Below the pieces are notes generated by a model. It saw nothing but the letters and a program-made list of their open reading frames with translations. It searched no databases and had not been told where the DNA came from. A program made the translations under genes and the position numbers. From the NCBI RefSeq assembly GCF_003149515.1, contig NZ_CP029145.1:4216001-4280000 (forward strand): a stretch of 64,000 bases of DNA. Reading direction: 5' to 3'. The stretch comes from Hymenobacter nivis (GTDB taxonomy: Bacteria > Bacteroidota > Bacteroidia > Cytophagales > Hymenobacteraceae). Below, piece by piece: positions 49,303 to 56,743 of the stretch (position 1 is the first letter of the stretch; every line of letters starts with the position of its first letter).

Positions 49303-49329
49303 CATTACCGCCGCCATCGAACAATTATC

Positions 49330-49367
49330 CCAAGGGGCCCCACTGAGCAATCGGTGGGGCCCCTTGG
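49330..49367. terminator. Hairpin terminator after the propeller-barrel gene
   Basis: CCAAGGGGCCCCAC (49330-49343) pairs with GTGGGGCCCCTTGG (49354-49367), a perfect 14-bp GC-rich stem, 28 bases after the stop codon. There is no strong T tract. Confidence 0.6.
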
Positions 49368-50271
49368 CTATTGGAAGCGGAAATTTTGGGCTGAAAAAGC
49401 TGGGAAAGCTTAGGAAAGCGCAACGCAATGCTGCGAAACGATAATAATATAGGCTAAGTAGGCCGGGTAAATTAGTTTGCATTATCGGCACATCTTTCGG
49501 CCATGAGTCGTGTCAGCACTCCCCAGCAGCTGAAGCTGCCCAAGCGGCGCTGGCATCCTTGTACAAGAAGAGTTCGAGTCATACCCTGCGGCAGCGTTGC
49601 CAACTGGTACTGCTCAAAGCCACGGGCCGTACTTCGAAGGAGGTCGGCGACGTGGTCGGGCTCTGCCAGGTCAGCGTCAATAGTTGGGTGAAGCGTTACC
49701 AGGAAGAAGGTATTGTGGACCTGAAACCAAGCCAGGGCGCGGACGCAAGGCGTTGCTCTCCGTCACTACGGACGAGGAAGCCGTCCGGGAGACGGTCGAA
49801 ACCAATCACCAGCGCATTGCCTTTGCCAGGGTGGAGTGGGAAAGCCAGCGGGCGGCGGGGGCCCCGGCCGTGTGCCGCGACACGTTCCGTGCTTTTTTAA
49901 ACGTCTTGGTGGCCGATACCAGCGTACCCGCCGCCGCCCGGCCAAGGGCCCAGACCTGCTGCACTACACCGAAACGTACGCCCGCTTAGCACAAGGCGAG
50001 GCCTTGGCCGAGGCGTGCGGATTGACCCTTTTTTACGGCGATGATTCGCACGTCTCTCAGGAAGGCTACGTGCCCTGCGGCTGGCAATTCCCCGACGAAG
50101 ATGTGTTTGTACCCATTCAAAAATGCTCTCGCCTTAACTGCTGGGGCCTCTTCAGCCGCGATAACCAGTGCCACTGGGCTAAAACCGCCACAACATCACG
50201 GCCGCTTTTGTGGCCGAAAAAGCAGATGCTCTTTCGCTGCAAATCACGGGTCCAACGGTTATTGTCCTGGA

Positions 50272-51473
50272 CTACTCTACCCTACTAAAAATCGGGCATA
50301 AAAACGGGAAGGCCCGACCTTTGGAGTTCCTCAACTACCAAATGCGCTCCTTCCCGTGAAGCAACGCCTCGTGGTCAAAATTACGACCCTTTTACATTCG
50401 GTCCCGCTGGTGCGGAACCTGGCCCGCAAAAAGTTCGTGGCCCGCTTCGTGCTCGGCCTCTTTAAAAGCCGAAATGTGCAATTCTGCGAGGTGGCGCAGC
50501 ACCTCAACGACGGCGTGAAACTGGCCTCGAACGAGACGCGCATCCAAGACTTTTTCCGCGAAGCCGACCTGGATTACGTCGCCTTGGCCGTGTTGCTCGT
50601 CGGCCTCTTGCCGGGCACGGGCAAGCTGCGCCTGTGCATCGACCGCACGGAGTGGGACTTCGGCCGCTGCCAGGTCAACATCCTGCTCGTGACGGTGGGC
50701 CGGGGCGATTGCCACTGGCCCTTGTGCTGGGAGTTGCTCGACAACCGCAGCGGCAACTCCGGCACCGCCGACCGCACGGCGCTACTGGATTTTTGCCTGC
50801 GGGTGCTGGGCCCCGACCGCGTGGGGCTGGTAGTGGGCGACCGCGAGTTTGTGGGCCATGCCTGGTTCAAATACCTCAAAGACAAGGGCATATTATTCGT
50901 CATGCGTCTGCCCAAGCACCACCTGCTCACCGACCCCCAAGGCCGTCGTCACGCCGTGGCCGACTGGGGCCTGCGGCCAGGCCAGTGCCGCCAGTTGCCC
51001 GTGTGCCAAGTCGACGGGGTTTGGGGCGGGGCGCAGGTCACGGCCTTGGCCGGGGGCGAGTACCTCTTCCTCTTCGGCACGGCCAACCCGGCTTTTTTGG
51101 GCCAGTTCTATCGCAAGCGCTGGACGATTGAGGCTTGTTTCCAGAACCTGAAAGGGCGGGGCTTTGCCTTGCGGGCCACGCACCTGCGTTGCCGGGACAA
51201 ACTCAAAAAACTCGTGGGCCTGGTGAGTTTGGCCTACGCGCTTTGCGTGAGCGTGGGCACCCGCCTGCACGAAAAAGTGCAACCCATCCCCCAGAAGAAC
51301 AACGGCTACAAACGCGCCAGTTTTGGCCGCCACGGCCTCAACGCCCTGCGCCAGTACACGCGGCCCGGCCGCAGCACCGACCCGGTATTTACCGCCAACA
51401 TGAATGCTGTGTTCCGATGGATTATCAATCAACTAACTCATTATAAAGTAACTAAAATAGTAGGGTAGAGTAG
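50272..51473 (+). mobile_element. IS4-family insertion sequence nested in the IS630 element
   Basis: Perfect 16-bp inverted repeats CTACTCTACCCTACTA (50272-50287) and its complement (51458-51473) bound a 1202-bp element. TCCTGGA is directly repeated on both sides (50265-50271 and 51474-51480), the target duplication. Excising the element and one repeat restores the IS630 reading VIVLDNARIH exactly, which proves the order of insertion. Confidence 0.93.
50356..51468 (+). CDS. IS4-family transposase
   Basis: A 370-residue, apparently intact DDE transposase. The acidic triad fits Asp in LRLCIDRTEWDFGRCQVN, Asp in RVGLVVGDREFVGHAWF and Glu in FYRKRWTIEACFQNLKGRG, with the Y-(2)-R-(3)-E-(6)-K signature of IS4. 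The N-terminal part (LVRNLARKKFVARFVLGLFKSRNVQF) is the DNA-binding region of this subgroup. The stop codon lies inside the right inverted repeat. The gene is undamaged and the insertion has clean target repeats, so the element is probably young and active. Confidence 0.9.
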   Translation: MKQRLVVKITTLLHSVPLVRNLARKKFVARFVLGLFKSRNVQFCEVAQHLNDGVKLASNETRIQDFFREADLDYVALAVLLVGLLPGTGKLRLCIDRTEWDFGRCQVNILLVTVGRGDCHWPLCWELLDNRSGNSGTADRTALLDFCLRVLGPDRVGLVVGDREFVGHAWFKYLKDKGILFVMRLPKHHLLTDPQGRRHAVADWGLRPGQCRQLPVCQVDGVWGGAQVTALAGGEYLFLFGTANPAFLGQFYRKRWTIEACFQNLKGRGFALRATHLRCRDKLKKLVGLVSLAYALCVSVGTRLHEKVQPIPQKNNGYKRASFGRHGLNALRQYTRPGRSTDPVFTANMNAVFRWIINQLTHYKVTKIVG

Positions 51474-51872
51474 TCCTGGACAACGCCCGTATCCACACGG
51501 CTTATCTCATCCGGCAACGGCGCGGCATCTGGGCGCAACGCGACCTGCATTTGTTCTTTCTGCCGCCTTATTCGCCCCACCTCAACATTGCCGAAACCGT
51601 GTGGCGGCATCTAAAAGGGGGATGGCTCCAACCCCAGGACTACGCCCAGGCCGACGACCTCGCCTACGCCACCAATCGCTGCCTCGCAAATTTCGGAACC
51701 CAGCTCACCATCGCGTCTAGCCCGTTTAATGCAAACTAATTTACCCGGACTACTTAAATCTGCCATTCCTTAACTGCTGCGGCCTCGCCCGTTGTGTGCG
51801 CCTGCGCCCGGGGCGAAATCCAGTAGCAGTTTACGCTGGCCCCGGGCACCAAAGATGTGGGCCGGCCGTAGT

Positions 51873-52430
51873 ATGTTCGCGGCCATGTGGAAACCGCTGT
51901 TACTCCTATGCCTGCTGGCCCGCGCCGCCGCCGCCCAGACCACGCTGCCGCTGGATTCCGTATCGGGCAAGGTGACTTACACGGGTGTAGTGCAAGTGCC
52001 CGGGGCCAGCGCCGCCGAACTTTATAGCCGGGGGCGGGAATGGTTCGCCTACACCTTTGGCTCGTCTAAGACGGTGTTGGAGATGGATGATTACGAAGCT
52101 GGCAAGCTCATCGGGCGCGCCTATGCGCAGTTTGACTTTGCGGCCGGCATTGGGCGGCCGCAGCCGTGGGCCCTGTGGCGCAAGATCAAGGTGGAAGTGA
52201 AGGAGGGCAAATACCGCTACACCATCAGCGACTTTGTACTTGGCGGCCCTATTTCCCAACCGGACGCAAGCACTCACCCGCTAGAATCCTGGCTGGCTCC
52301 CACCATTGCCCGCGGCAAGCGGCCGGGCAATATGGTACTCTCGGTTATTGCGGGCGCAGATGCAACCGGCAAGCAGGAGGCAGCCTCATTACAAGCAGCA
52401 ATGGGCAAGAAACCCGGCGGCGACTTTTAG
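51873..52430 (+). CDS. Exported DUF4468-type protein
   Basis: A 185-residue protein from ATG 51873 (MFAAMWKPLLLLCLLARAAAAQ), with an alternative ATG four codons later; both give a signal peptide. The mature part (SVSGKVTYTGVVQVPGASAAELYSRGREWF, then KYRYTISDFVLGG) follows the pattern of DUF4468, a beta-rich TATA-box-binding-like fold common in Bacteroidota exported proteins. The C-terminal quarter (LSVIAGADATGKQEAASLQ) is less conserved. It lies beside the IS630 element and overlaps the stop of a truncated phage-like gene by four bases. Confidence 0.78.
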   Translation: MFAAMWKPLLLLCLLARAAAAQTTLPLDSVSGKVTYTGVVQVPGASAAELYSRGREWFAYTFGSSKTVLEMDDYEAGKLIGRAYAQFDFAAGIGRPQPWALWRKIKVEVKEGKYRYTISDFVLGGPISQPDASTHPLESWLAPTIARGKRPGNMVLSVIAGADATGKQEAASLQAAMGKKPGGDF

Positions 52431-52866
52431 CTGCCCAGCGTCGTCAGGCTGCGCGCCCGGGCCACCCGGCCCTGCTGCACGGCAATGGCCCGCACGGCCA
52501 CGCTCACCGGCTGCTGGGCAATGGCCGCGGCGAGCTGCTGGTAATCAAATGCCGGGACAGCTCCCAGGGCCCGCGCCACCAGGCCGCCGTCCGCTTGCCC
52601 GCCGCGCTGCTGAGGCAGGCCCGGGGCGGAGGAAGCGCCGCCAGCCAGCACGTTCAAATAGGAAAGTGCCGGGGCGAACTGCTGCACGGCCGGGGCCGAC
52701 ATAACCACTTCCCCAAGTGTAAGCATTGCGGGCACCATGTCGGTGTTGCCCACGCCGGGCACAAGGCCGCCCATATTGAAGCCGAGAATCTTCGCGGCGC
52801 TAGCGGCGGCGCCTGAGATTGCCAGCGCGTCGGTAGCGACCTGATAAATTAGTCCTAGCTCAAGCC
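52427..52866 (-). pseudogene. Phage tail tape measure protein, C-terminal fragment
   Basis: The minus-strand frame includes ATDALAISGAAASAAKILGF and FNMGGLVPGVGNTDMVPAML, TLGEVVMSAPAVQQFAPALS. The GGxVPGxGNTDxVPAMLTPGE-like motif is typical of the ends of tape measure proteins of Bacteroidota phages and tailocins, where it normally closes a 1000-residue protein. Here the 5' part is missing: at about 52866 the sequence changes into a phosphatase fragment on the other strand. It is a remnant of a prophage or tail-like particle. No other phage gene is recognised nearby. Confidence 0.65.
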
Positions 52867-53075
52867 CTGTGCGCCCCGGCCACGGCGGCACTCACGGCTT
52901 CTTCCCCGACAATGCCCGGATTCAGGCCGGCTTCATTGGCTACGGCCCCGGCTTTGCCGCCGGCAAGGTGGTACCCCAGATGGCCCTGCAAGATGTGGCC
53001 CCCATCACGGCCCAGTTGCTGGGCCTGTCGTTTAATCCCTCCCAGAGCCTACTGCCCGCGCAAGTGGTGCAGTAG
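52866..53075 (+). pseudogene. Alkaline phosphatase / nucleotide pyrophosphatase family, C-terminal fragment
   Basis: Only the last ~68 residues remain: GHGGTHGFFPDNARIQAGF, IGYGPGFAAGKVVPQMALQ, then DVAPITAQLLGLSF and a TAG stop. GTHGFFPD with a metal-binding His and the DxAPTxxxLLGL end are characteristic of the type I phosphodiesterase/nucleotide pyrophosphatase (alkaline phosphatase superfamily) C-terminus. The catalytic N-terminal domain is absent, so it cannot be functional. It is directly joined to the tape-measure fragment. Confidence 0.7.
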
Positions 53076-53089
53076 GGCTCCGGCGGGGT

Positions 53090-53141
53090 GACTAACGCAG
53101 TTGGGCCGCCCGGGGCCCCGGGCGGCCCAACTGCGTTAGTC
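53090..53141. repeat. Perfect 52-nt palindrome upstream of ccmB
   Basis: Every base from 53090 to 53141 pairs with its mirror position about 53115/53116; the arms run GACTAACGCAGTTGGGCCGC toward the centre CGGGGCCCCG. There is no loop. It is GC-rich, lies just after the truncated phosphatase gene and 36 bases before the ccmB promoter, and probably forms a strong hairpin terminator or cruciform. Confidence 0.9.
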
Positions 53142-53176
53142 GCAAATTGCTGTACCCCGGCGCCCGGCGCGGGTCG

Positions 53177-53184
53177 TATCTTTG
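53177..53184 (+). promoter_or_regulatory. Bacteroidota -7 promoter element (TATCTTTG) for ccmB
   Basis: TATCTTTG matches TAnnTTTG. It overlaps the TTG that would be the earliest possible ccmB start, which argues that translation begins downstream, at the GTG 53209. Confidence 0.6.
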
Positions 53185-53208
53185 CGGCCCGAAACCAACC
53201 CGCTGCTC

Positions 53209-53883
53209 GTGCCGCTGCTCCGCGAAATTTCTACTCTGCTCGCCAAAGACTTCCGCTTGGAGTGGCGGCAGCGGGCGGCGCTGGGCGGGCTGCTGCTGTA
53301 CGTGGGCAGCACGGTGTTCGTGTGCTTTCTGAGCTTCAGCCTGCGCGGCGGACAGCCCCCGGCCCCGGCCTGGAACGCCCTGTTCTGGGTGATTTTGCTG
53401 TTTGCGGCTATCAACGCTGTGGCCAAGGGCTTCATGCAGGAGAGCCCCGGCCAGCGCCTGTACTACTACACGCTGGTGGGGCCCCAGGCCATCATTTTGG
53501 CCAAAATGCTCTACAACGCGCTGCTGCTGCTGGGCGTGGGGCTGTTGGCCCTGTTCCTCTACACCATCTTTTTGGGTAATCCCATCCAGGACCTGGCCCT
53601 GTTCGTGGCCAACTTGTTGCTGGGGGCCCTGGGCTTTGCCACCACGCTCACGCTCGTCTCGGGCATTGCGGCCAAGGCGGGCGGCAATGGCGCTACTTTA
53701 ATGGCGGTGCTCGGCTTTCCGGTAATGATTCCGATGCTTTTGTTGTTAATCAAAGTCAGCAAGAACGCGCTCGACGGCCTCGACCGCGGCCTGAGCCAGC
53801 AAGCCATCATCACGCTGCTGGCCCTGAACGTGATTGTGGCGGCGGTGTCGTACTTGTTGTTTCCGTTTTTGTGGCGTGGCTGA
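53209..53883 (+). CDS. ccmB: Heme exporter protein CcmB
   Basis: About 224 residues. I choose GTG 53209 (VPLLREISTLLAKDFRLEWR) because the earlier TTG 53182 lies in the promoter. EISTLLAKDFRLEWRQRAALGG is the family N-terminus, ESPGQRLYYYTLVGPQAIILAK a conserved loop, and six hydrophobic segments follow. CcmB is the membrane part of the CcmAB ABC transporter that drives release of holo-CcmE in system I cytochrome c maturation. No ccmA (ATPase) is visible in this cluster. It precedes ccmC by 76 bases. Confidence 0.93.
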   Translation: MPLLREISTLLAKDFRLEWRQRAALGGLLLYVGSTVFVCFLSFSLRGGQPPAPAWNALFWVILLFAAINAVAKGFMQESPGQRLYYYTLVGPQAIILAKMLYNALLLLGVGLLALFLYTIFLGNPIQDLALFVANLLLGALGFATTLTLVSGIAAKAGGNGATLMAVLGFPVMIPMLLLLIKVSKNALDGLDRGLSQQAIITLLALNVIVAAVSYLLFPFLWRG

Positions 53884-53959
53884 TAGGCGTTATTGGTTGT
53901 TACATACTTGGTTTATAACAAATTAACAACCGAAAACGAACATCTAACAACTAATTTTT

Positions 53960-54718
53960 ATGAGCAAAGCAACGTTAGGAATTATCATCTCCCTGGTCAG
54001 CGTCGTCGTGATGGTGGGCGGCGTGTGGGGCGGGCAGCGGCTGATTGAGTCGCGGGGTGCCTCGGCATGGAAGTGGCTAGCCGTGGTGCTCATTGTGGGC
54101 TCGGCTATTGCGGGGCTGCTCATTCCAGTGCCGCGCCTGCCCATCGTGAACGAGAGCGTGCGCAACCTGTTTTTCCACGTGCCTATGTGGTTCGGGATGA
54201 TCATGGTGATGCTCGTGTCCATCGTGTACTCAATGCAGTACCTGCGGCGGCCCTCGGCCCGGCTGGATATTCTGGCCCACGAAGCGGCCAAGACCGGTAT
54301 TTTGCTGGGTGTGCTGGGCCTGGCCACTGGTAGCCTGTGGGCCCGCTACACTTGGGGCGCTTGGTGGACGCCCGACCCGCGCCTGAACGCCGCCGCCGTG
54401 GCCCTCCTTATATACGGAGCTTATCTGGTGCTGCGCGGCTCGTTCCGCGACGACCAGCAGCGGGCGCGCGTATCGGCCATCTACAACATTTTCGCGTTTG
54501 CCGCAGCCATTCCGCTGCTGTTCATTTTGCCCCGCATTTCGGGCAATAGCTTGCACCCGGGCCAGACCGGTAACCCGGGTTTTAATAAGTACGACCTCGA
54601 CAGCACCATGCGGCCGGTATTCTACGCCGCCGTTATCGGCTGGATTCTGTTCTCCTTTTGGCTTACCCAGGTCAGCAGCCGCCTGACGCTGCTCCAACAC
54701 CAACACGATGACCAATAA
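53960..54718 (+). CDS. ccmC: Cytochrome c biogenesis protein CcmC (CcsA family)
   Basis: A 252-residue inner-membrane heme handling protein with six hydrophobic segments. The tryptophan-rich heme site is seen in ATGSLWARYTWGAWWTPDPRLNAAAV, and FHVPMWFGMIMVML and HPGQTGNPGFNKYDLD contribute conserved His residues. It loads heme onto CcmE. The stop codon overlaps the start of ccmD by 11 bases (ATG 54708), so translation is coupled. Confidence 0.95.
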   Translation: MSKATLGIIISLVSVVVMVGGVWGGQRLIESRGASAWKWLAVVLIVGSAIAGLLIPVPRLPIVNESVRNLFFHVPMWFGMIMVMLVSIVYSMQYLRRPSARLDILAHEAAKTGILLGVLGLATGSLWARYTWGAWWTPDPRLNAAAVALLIYGAYLVLRGSFRDDQQRARVSAIYNIFAFAAAIPLLFILPRISGNSLHPGQTGNPGFNKYDLDSTMRPVFYAAVIGWILFSFWLTQVSSRLTLLQHQHDDQ

Positions 54719-54977
54719 GTTTTTGCGCTACTTCGTTGCCGTCTGCGGCGTGTTTCAATTGGTGCTGGGCACCGCCGCCCACGCCTGGGCCCAAGTACCC
54801 GGGGGCCCCGAAGTACCGGCCATGGCCGACGACTTGCGGGCCAGCGGCAAAATTTACGTGGTGGTGGCCGCGGTAGTCATCATTATCGCCGGCCTGCTCG
54901 TCTACCTTATCGCCCTCGACCGCAAGGTGAGCCGCTTGGAGAAGCGGGCCGCCGTAGAGGGCGGATTTAATCGGTAG
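54708..54977 (+). CDS. ccmD: CcmD family protein
   Basis: An 89-residue small membrane protein. It has an N-terminal signal-like segment (FLRYFVAVCGVFQLVLGTAAHAWA), a central hydrophobic helix (KIYVVVAAVVIIIAGLLVYLIALDRKVSRLEKR) and a short basic end, the layout of Bacteroidota CcmD-like proteins. CcmD stabilises the CcmC-CcmE complex. It starts inside the end of ccmC and lies upstream of ccmE by 153 bases. Confidence 0.85.
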   Translation: MTNKFLRYFVAVCGVFQLVLGTAAHAWAQVPGGPEVPAMADDLRASGKIYVVVAAVVIIIAGLLVYLIALDRKVSRLEKRAAVEGGFNR

Positions 54978-55130
54978 GAGCGGATTCTTTTACCCTTTTT
55001 TGGTTGTTACAGTCATGTCCTTCCAAGCTAAGCGCTAACCACGCCCGAAGCCTTTGCTAGGGCCCTGCCGCCCGTTAGCCCCGAAAAAATTCTTTTTAAA
55101 TTCGTTAAAATCAGCTAAATCCTCCGGTTC

Positions 55131-55559
55131 GTGAAGAAGACTCATATTTTCATCATTGCTATCATTGCTGTTGCGGCGGGCATCATCCTCAGCACCACGG
55201 CCGATGCCAGCGTGTACGTGCTTTTCGGCGAAGCCCGCCAGCGTGCGGCCGAGGGCAACGCCACCAAAGTGCACGTGGTGGGCCGCCTGCCCCGCGACGG
55301 TCAGAACCACCCCATGGGCCTGCAATACGACCCAATGGTGGACCCCAACTACTTCGCCTTCACCCTCATGGACTCGACGCACGTATCGCAGCGCGTGGTG
55401 TACAACAACCCTAAGCCGCAGGACTTTGAAACGTCGGAGCAGGTCGTCATCACCGGGGCCATGCACAACGGCACCTTCGTAGCCGACAACATCCTGTTGA
55501 AATGCCCCAGTAAATACGTGAAGAAAGAGTTGAAGGGCGCTGAAGTGGCAAGCAAGTAG
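55131..55559 (+). CDS. ccmE: Cytochrome c maturation protein CcmE, cysteine type
   Basis: A 142-residue periplasmic heme chaperone, starting at GTG 55131 (MKKTHIFIIAIIAVAAGIIL), with one N-terminal membrane anchor. The OB-fold core (DSTHVSQRVVYNNPKPQDFE, VVITGAMHNGTFVADNILLK) is present. The heme-binding residue is a Cys in LKCPSKYVKK (C-x3-Y) where proteobacterial CcmE has His in a VLAKHDENY motif. C-x3-Y CcmE forms are known from several other phyla. It is part of the system I cluster with ccmB, ccmC, ccmD and ccmF. Confidence 0.93.
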   Translation: MKKTHIFIIAIIAVAAGIILSTTADASVYVLFGEARQRAAEGNATKVHVVGRLPRDGQNHPMGLQYDPMVDPNYFAFTLMDSTHVSQRVVYNNPKPQDFETSEQVVITGAMHNGTFVADNILLKCPSKYVKKELKGAEVASK

Positions 55560-55562
55560 TCT

Positions 55563-56720
55563 TTGCGCGCCCGCTCCGAAAATCGTAGCCGCCCTGCTTT
55601 CCGTTGCCTCTGGCCGCGGGGGGTGGGGCGGCTGGTTTTTTGGGGCTTGGTGCTGGCCGGTCGGGGCCCCGGGGCCCTGGCCCAGGTGGCCAACGACAAC
55701 ATTGAAAACCGCCGCCGGCTGGCGCTGAACAAAACTGTAACCTCCAGCACCGCGGGCTGCACCGTGCAGCGCGGCTGCGTGGACGAGCGCCTGACCGGCC
55801 AGTGCATCCAGTACCACAACGACCAGTGGTTTGAGTTCATACCGCCCACGGCGGGCCGCTACTTCGTGAACATCGGCGGGCAGCGGTGCCGCGACGTGCG
55901 CGGCGTACAACTGGTGGTGCTGACGGGGCAGCCGTGCCAGCCGGCTACCTACCACGTGCTCAGCTGCACCTCGCTGGGCACACAGGACGACGTATTTGTG
56001 GCCGTGGAGCTGCAAGCCGGCCAGCCGTACTTGCTGGACGTGGACGGGTACTTACAGGATTTCTGCACGTTCACGCTGCAAGTGAGTGGCTGGGCGGTGG
56101 GCGTGCCCGCGGTGCTGCCGTTGCCCGCACCCGCCGGGGCCCTGCCCGCCACCAGCCGTGTGGTGCAAGTGGCGTGGGCCCTGCCCGATTCGTTGGCTGG
56201 GGCCCCCAGCTGCCGGGTGCTGCGCCGCGAGCAGCGCGCCTTCCGCAGCACCGAGCGCCGCCGGGTGCCAGTGGCCCGCAACAGCTACGGCGGCCGCCCC
56301 GCCGCCTACACCGTGGCCGACACGCTGCCTGGGCCGGGCCTGTACCAGGTGGTGGCCGATGCCGCGTCCGACGGCGCCTCGCCGCCAACGTTAGTGAAGC
56401 AGTTCTGGGTGTCGTACAGCCAGTTGAACCCTATGTTGGGGCCCCTGGCCGCGGGGCCCCACTTGGTGCTGCCGCTGCAAAACTACCCGCGCAAGGCCAC
56501 GCTCTCGGTGCTGATAACGGACCCGGTGAGCGGTCGAATTCTGTTAAATAAACAGCTGGTTAACCAACTAAACGACCCAAAAGCGGGTTGGATAGATACG
56601 CAGTCGTGGCAAGCCGCTGGCATCAAAAAAGTAGAGGTTGCCATCACCTGCCGCCCGGCGCGTGGCCGGTTTTTCACCGACCATTTGCTACTAGCGGTGC
56701 CGCTGCCGGTAGCGCCGTAA
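55563..56720 (+). CDS. Exported hypothetical protein between ccmE and ccmF
   Basis: Up to 385 residues from a TTG at 55563, though GTG 55623 (VGRLVFWGLVLAGRGPGALA) would give a tighter signal peptide. Residues about 45-190 form a beta-rich domain with paired cysteines (GCTVQRGCVDERLTGQCIQ, GQRCRDVRGVQLVVLTGQPC, VLSCTSLGTQDD), which resembles pre-peptidase C-type or other adhesion sandwich domains. The rest lacks a recognisable motif (WALPDSLAGAPSCRVLRRE, YPRKATLSVLITDPVSGRI). The taa stop overlaps the ccmF promoter. Placement inside the ccm cluster does not show a ccm role. Confidence 0.72.
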   Translation: MRARSENRSRPAFRCLWPRGVGRLVFWGLVLAGRGPGALAQVANDNIENRRRLALNKTVTSSTAGCTVQRGCVDERLTGQCIQYHNDQWFEFIPPTAGRYFVNIGGQRCRDVRGVQLVVLTGQPCQPATYHVLSCTSLGTQDDVFVAVELQAGQPYLLDVDGYLQDFCTFTLQVSGWAVGVPAVLPLPAPAGALPATSRVVQVAWALPDSLAGAPSCRVLRREQRAFRSTERRRVPVARNSYGGRPAAYTVADTLPGPGLYQVVADAASDGASPPTLVKQFWVSYSQLNPMLGPLAAGPHLVLPLQNYPRKATLSVLITDPVSGRILLNKQLVNQLNDPKAGWIDTQSWQAAGIKKVEVAITCRPARGRFFTDHLLLAVPLPVAP

Positions 56721-56725
56721 ATTTG
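56718..56725 (+). promoter_or_regulatory. Bacteroidota -7 promoter element (TAAATTTG) for ccmF
   Basis: TAAATTTG fits TAnnTTTG, starts at the TAA stop of the preceding gene and lies 18 bases before the ccmF start codon. Confidence 0.6.
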
Positions 56726-56743
56726 CCCGATATTCTGATTTAT

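Larger units (their letters stand above)
49503..51739 (+). pseudogene. IS630-family transposase, frameshifted and split by an IS4 insertion
   Basis: Pieces of one transposase lie in several frames: the HTH part (LRQRCQLVLLKATGRTSKEV, VGLCQVSVNSWVKRYQEEG), then PGRGRKALLSVTTDEEAVRE, then GDDSHVSQEGYVPCGWQFPD (first Asp), then NITAAFVAEKADALSLQITG ending VIVLD, where the inner IS enters. After it the sequence continues NARIHTAYLIRQRRGIWAQR and SPHLNIAETVWRHLK (second Asp and Glu). At least three frameshifts are needed to join the first part, so the gene was dead before or soon after the insertion. Homologues are about 340-350 residues. Confidence 0.8.
49461..51750 (+). mobile_element. IS630-family element interrupted by another IS
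   Basis: Its terminal repeats CCGGGTAAATTAGTTTGCAT (from 49463) and the exact reverse complement (to 51748) are perfect over 22 bp, and TA dinucleotides flank both ends (49459-49460 and 51751-51752), as expected for IS630. The whole unit is 2290 bp; removing the 1202-bp insertion and one 7-bp repeat leaves about 1081 bp. It is not closely related to the IS630 copy at 1741, because its ends and transposase differ. Confidence 0.85.
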
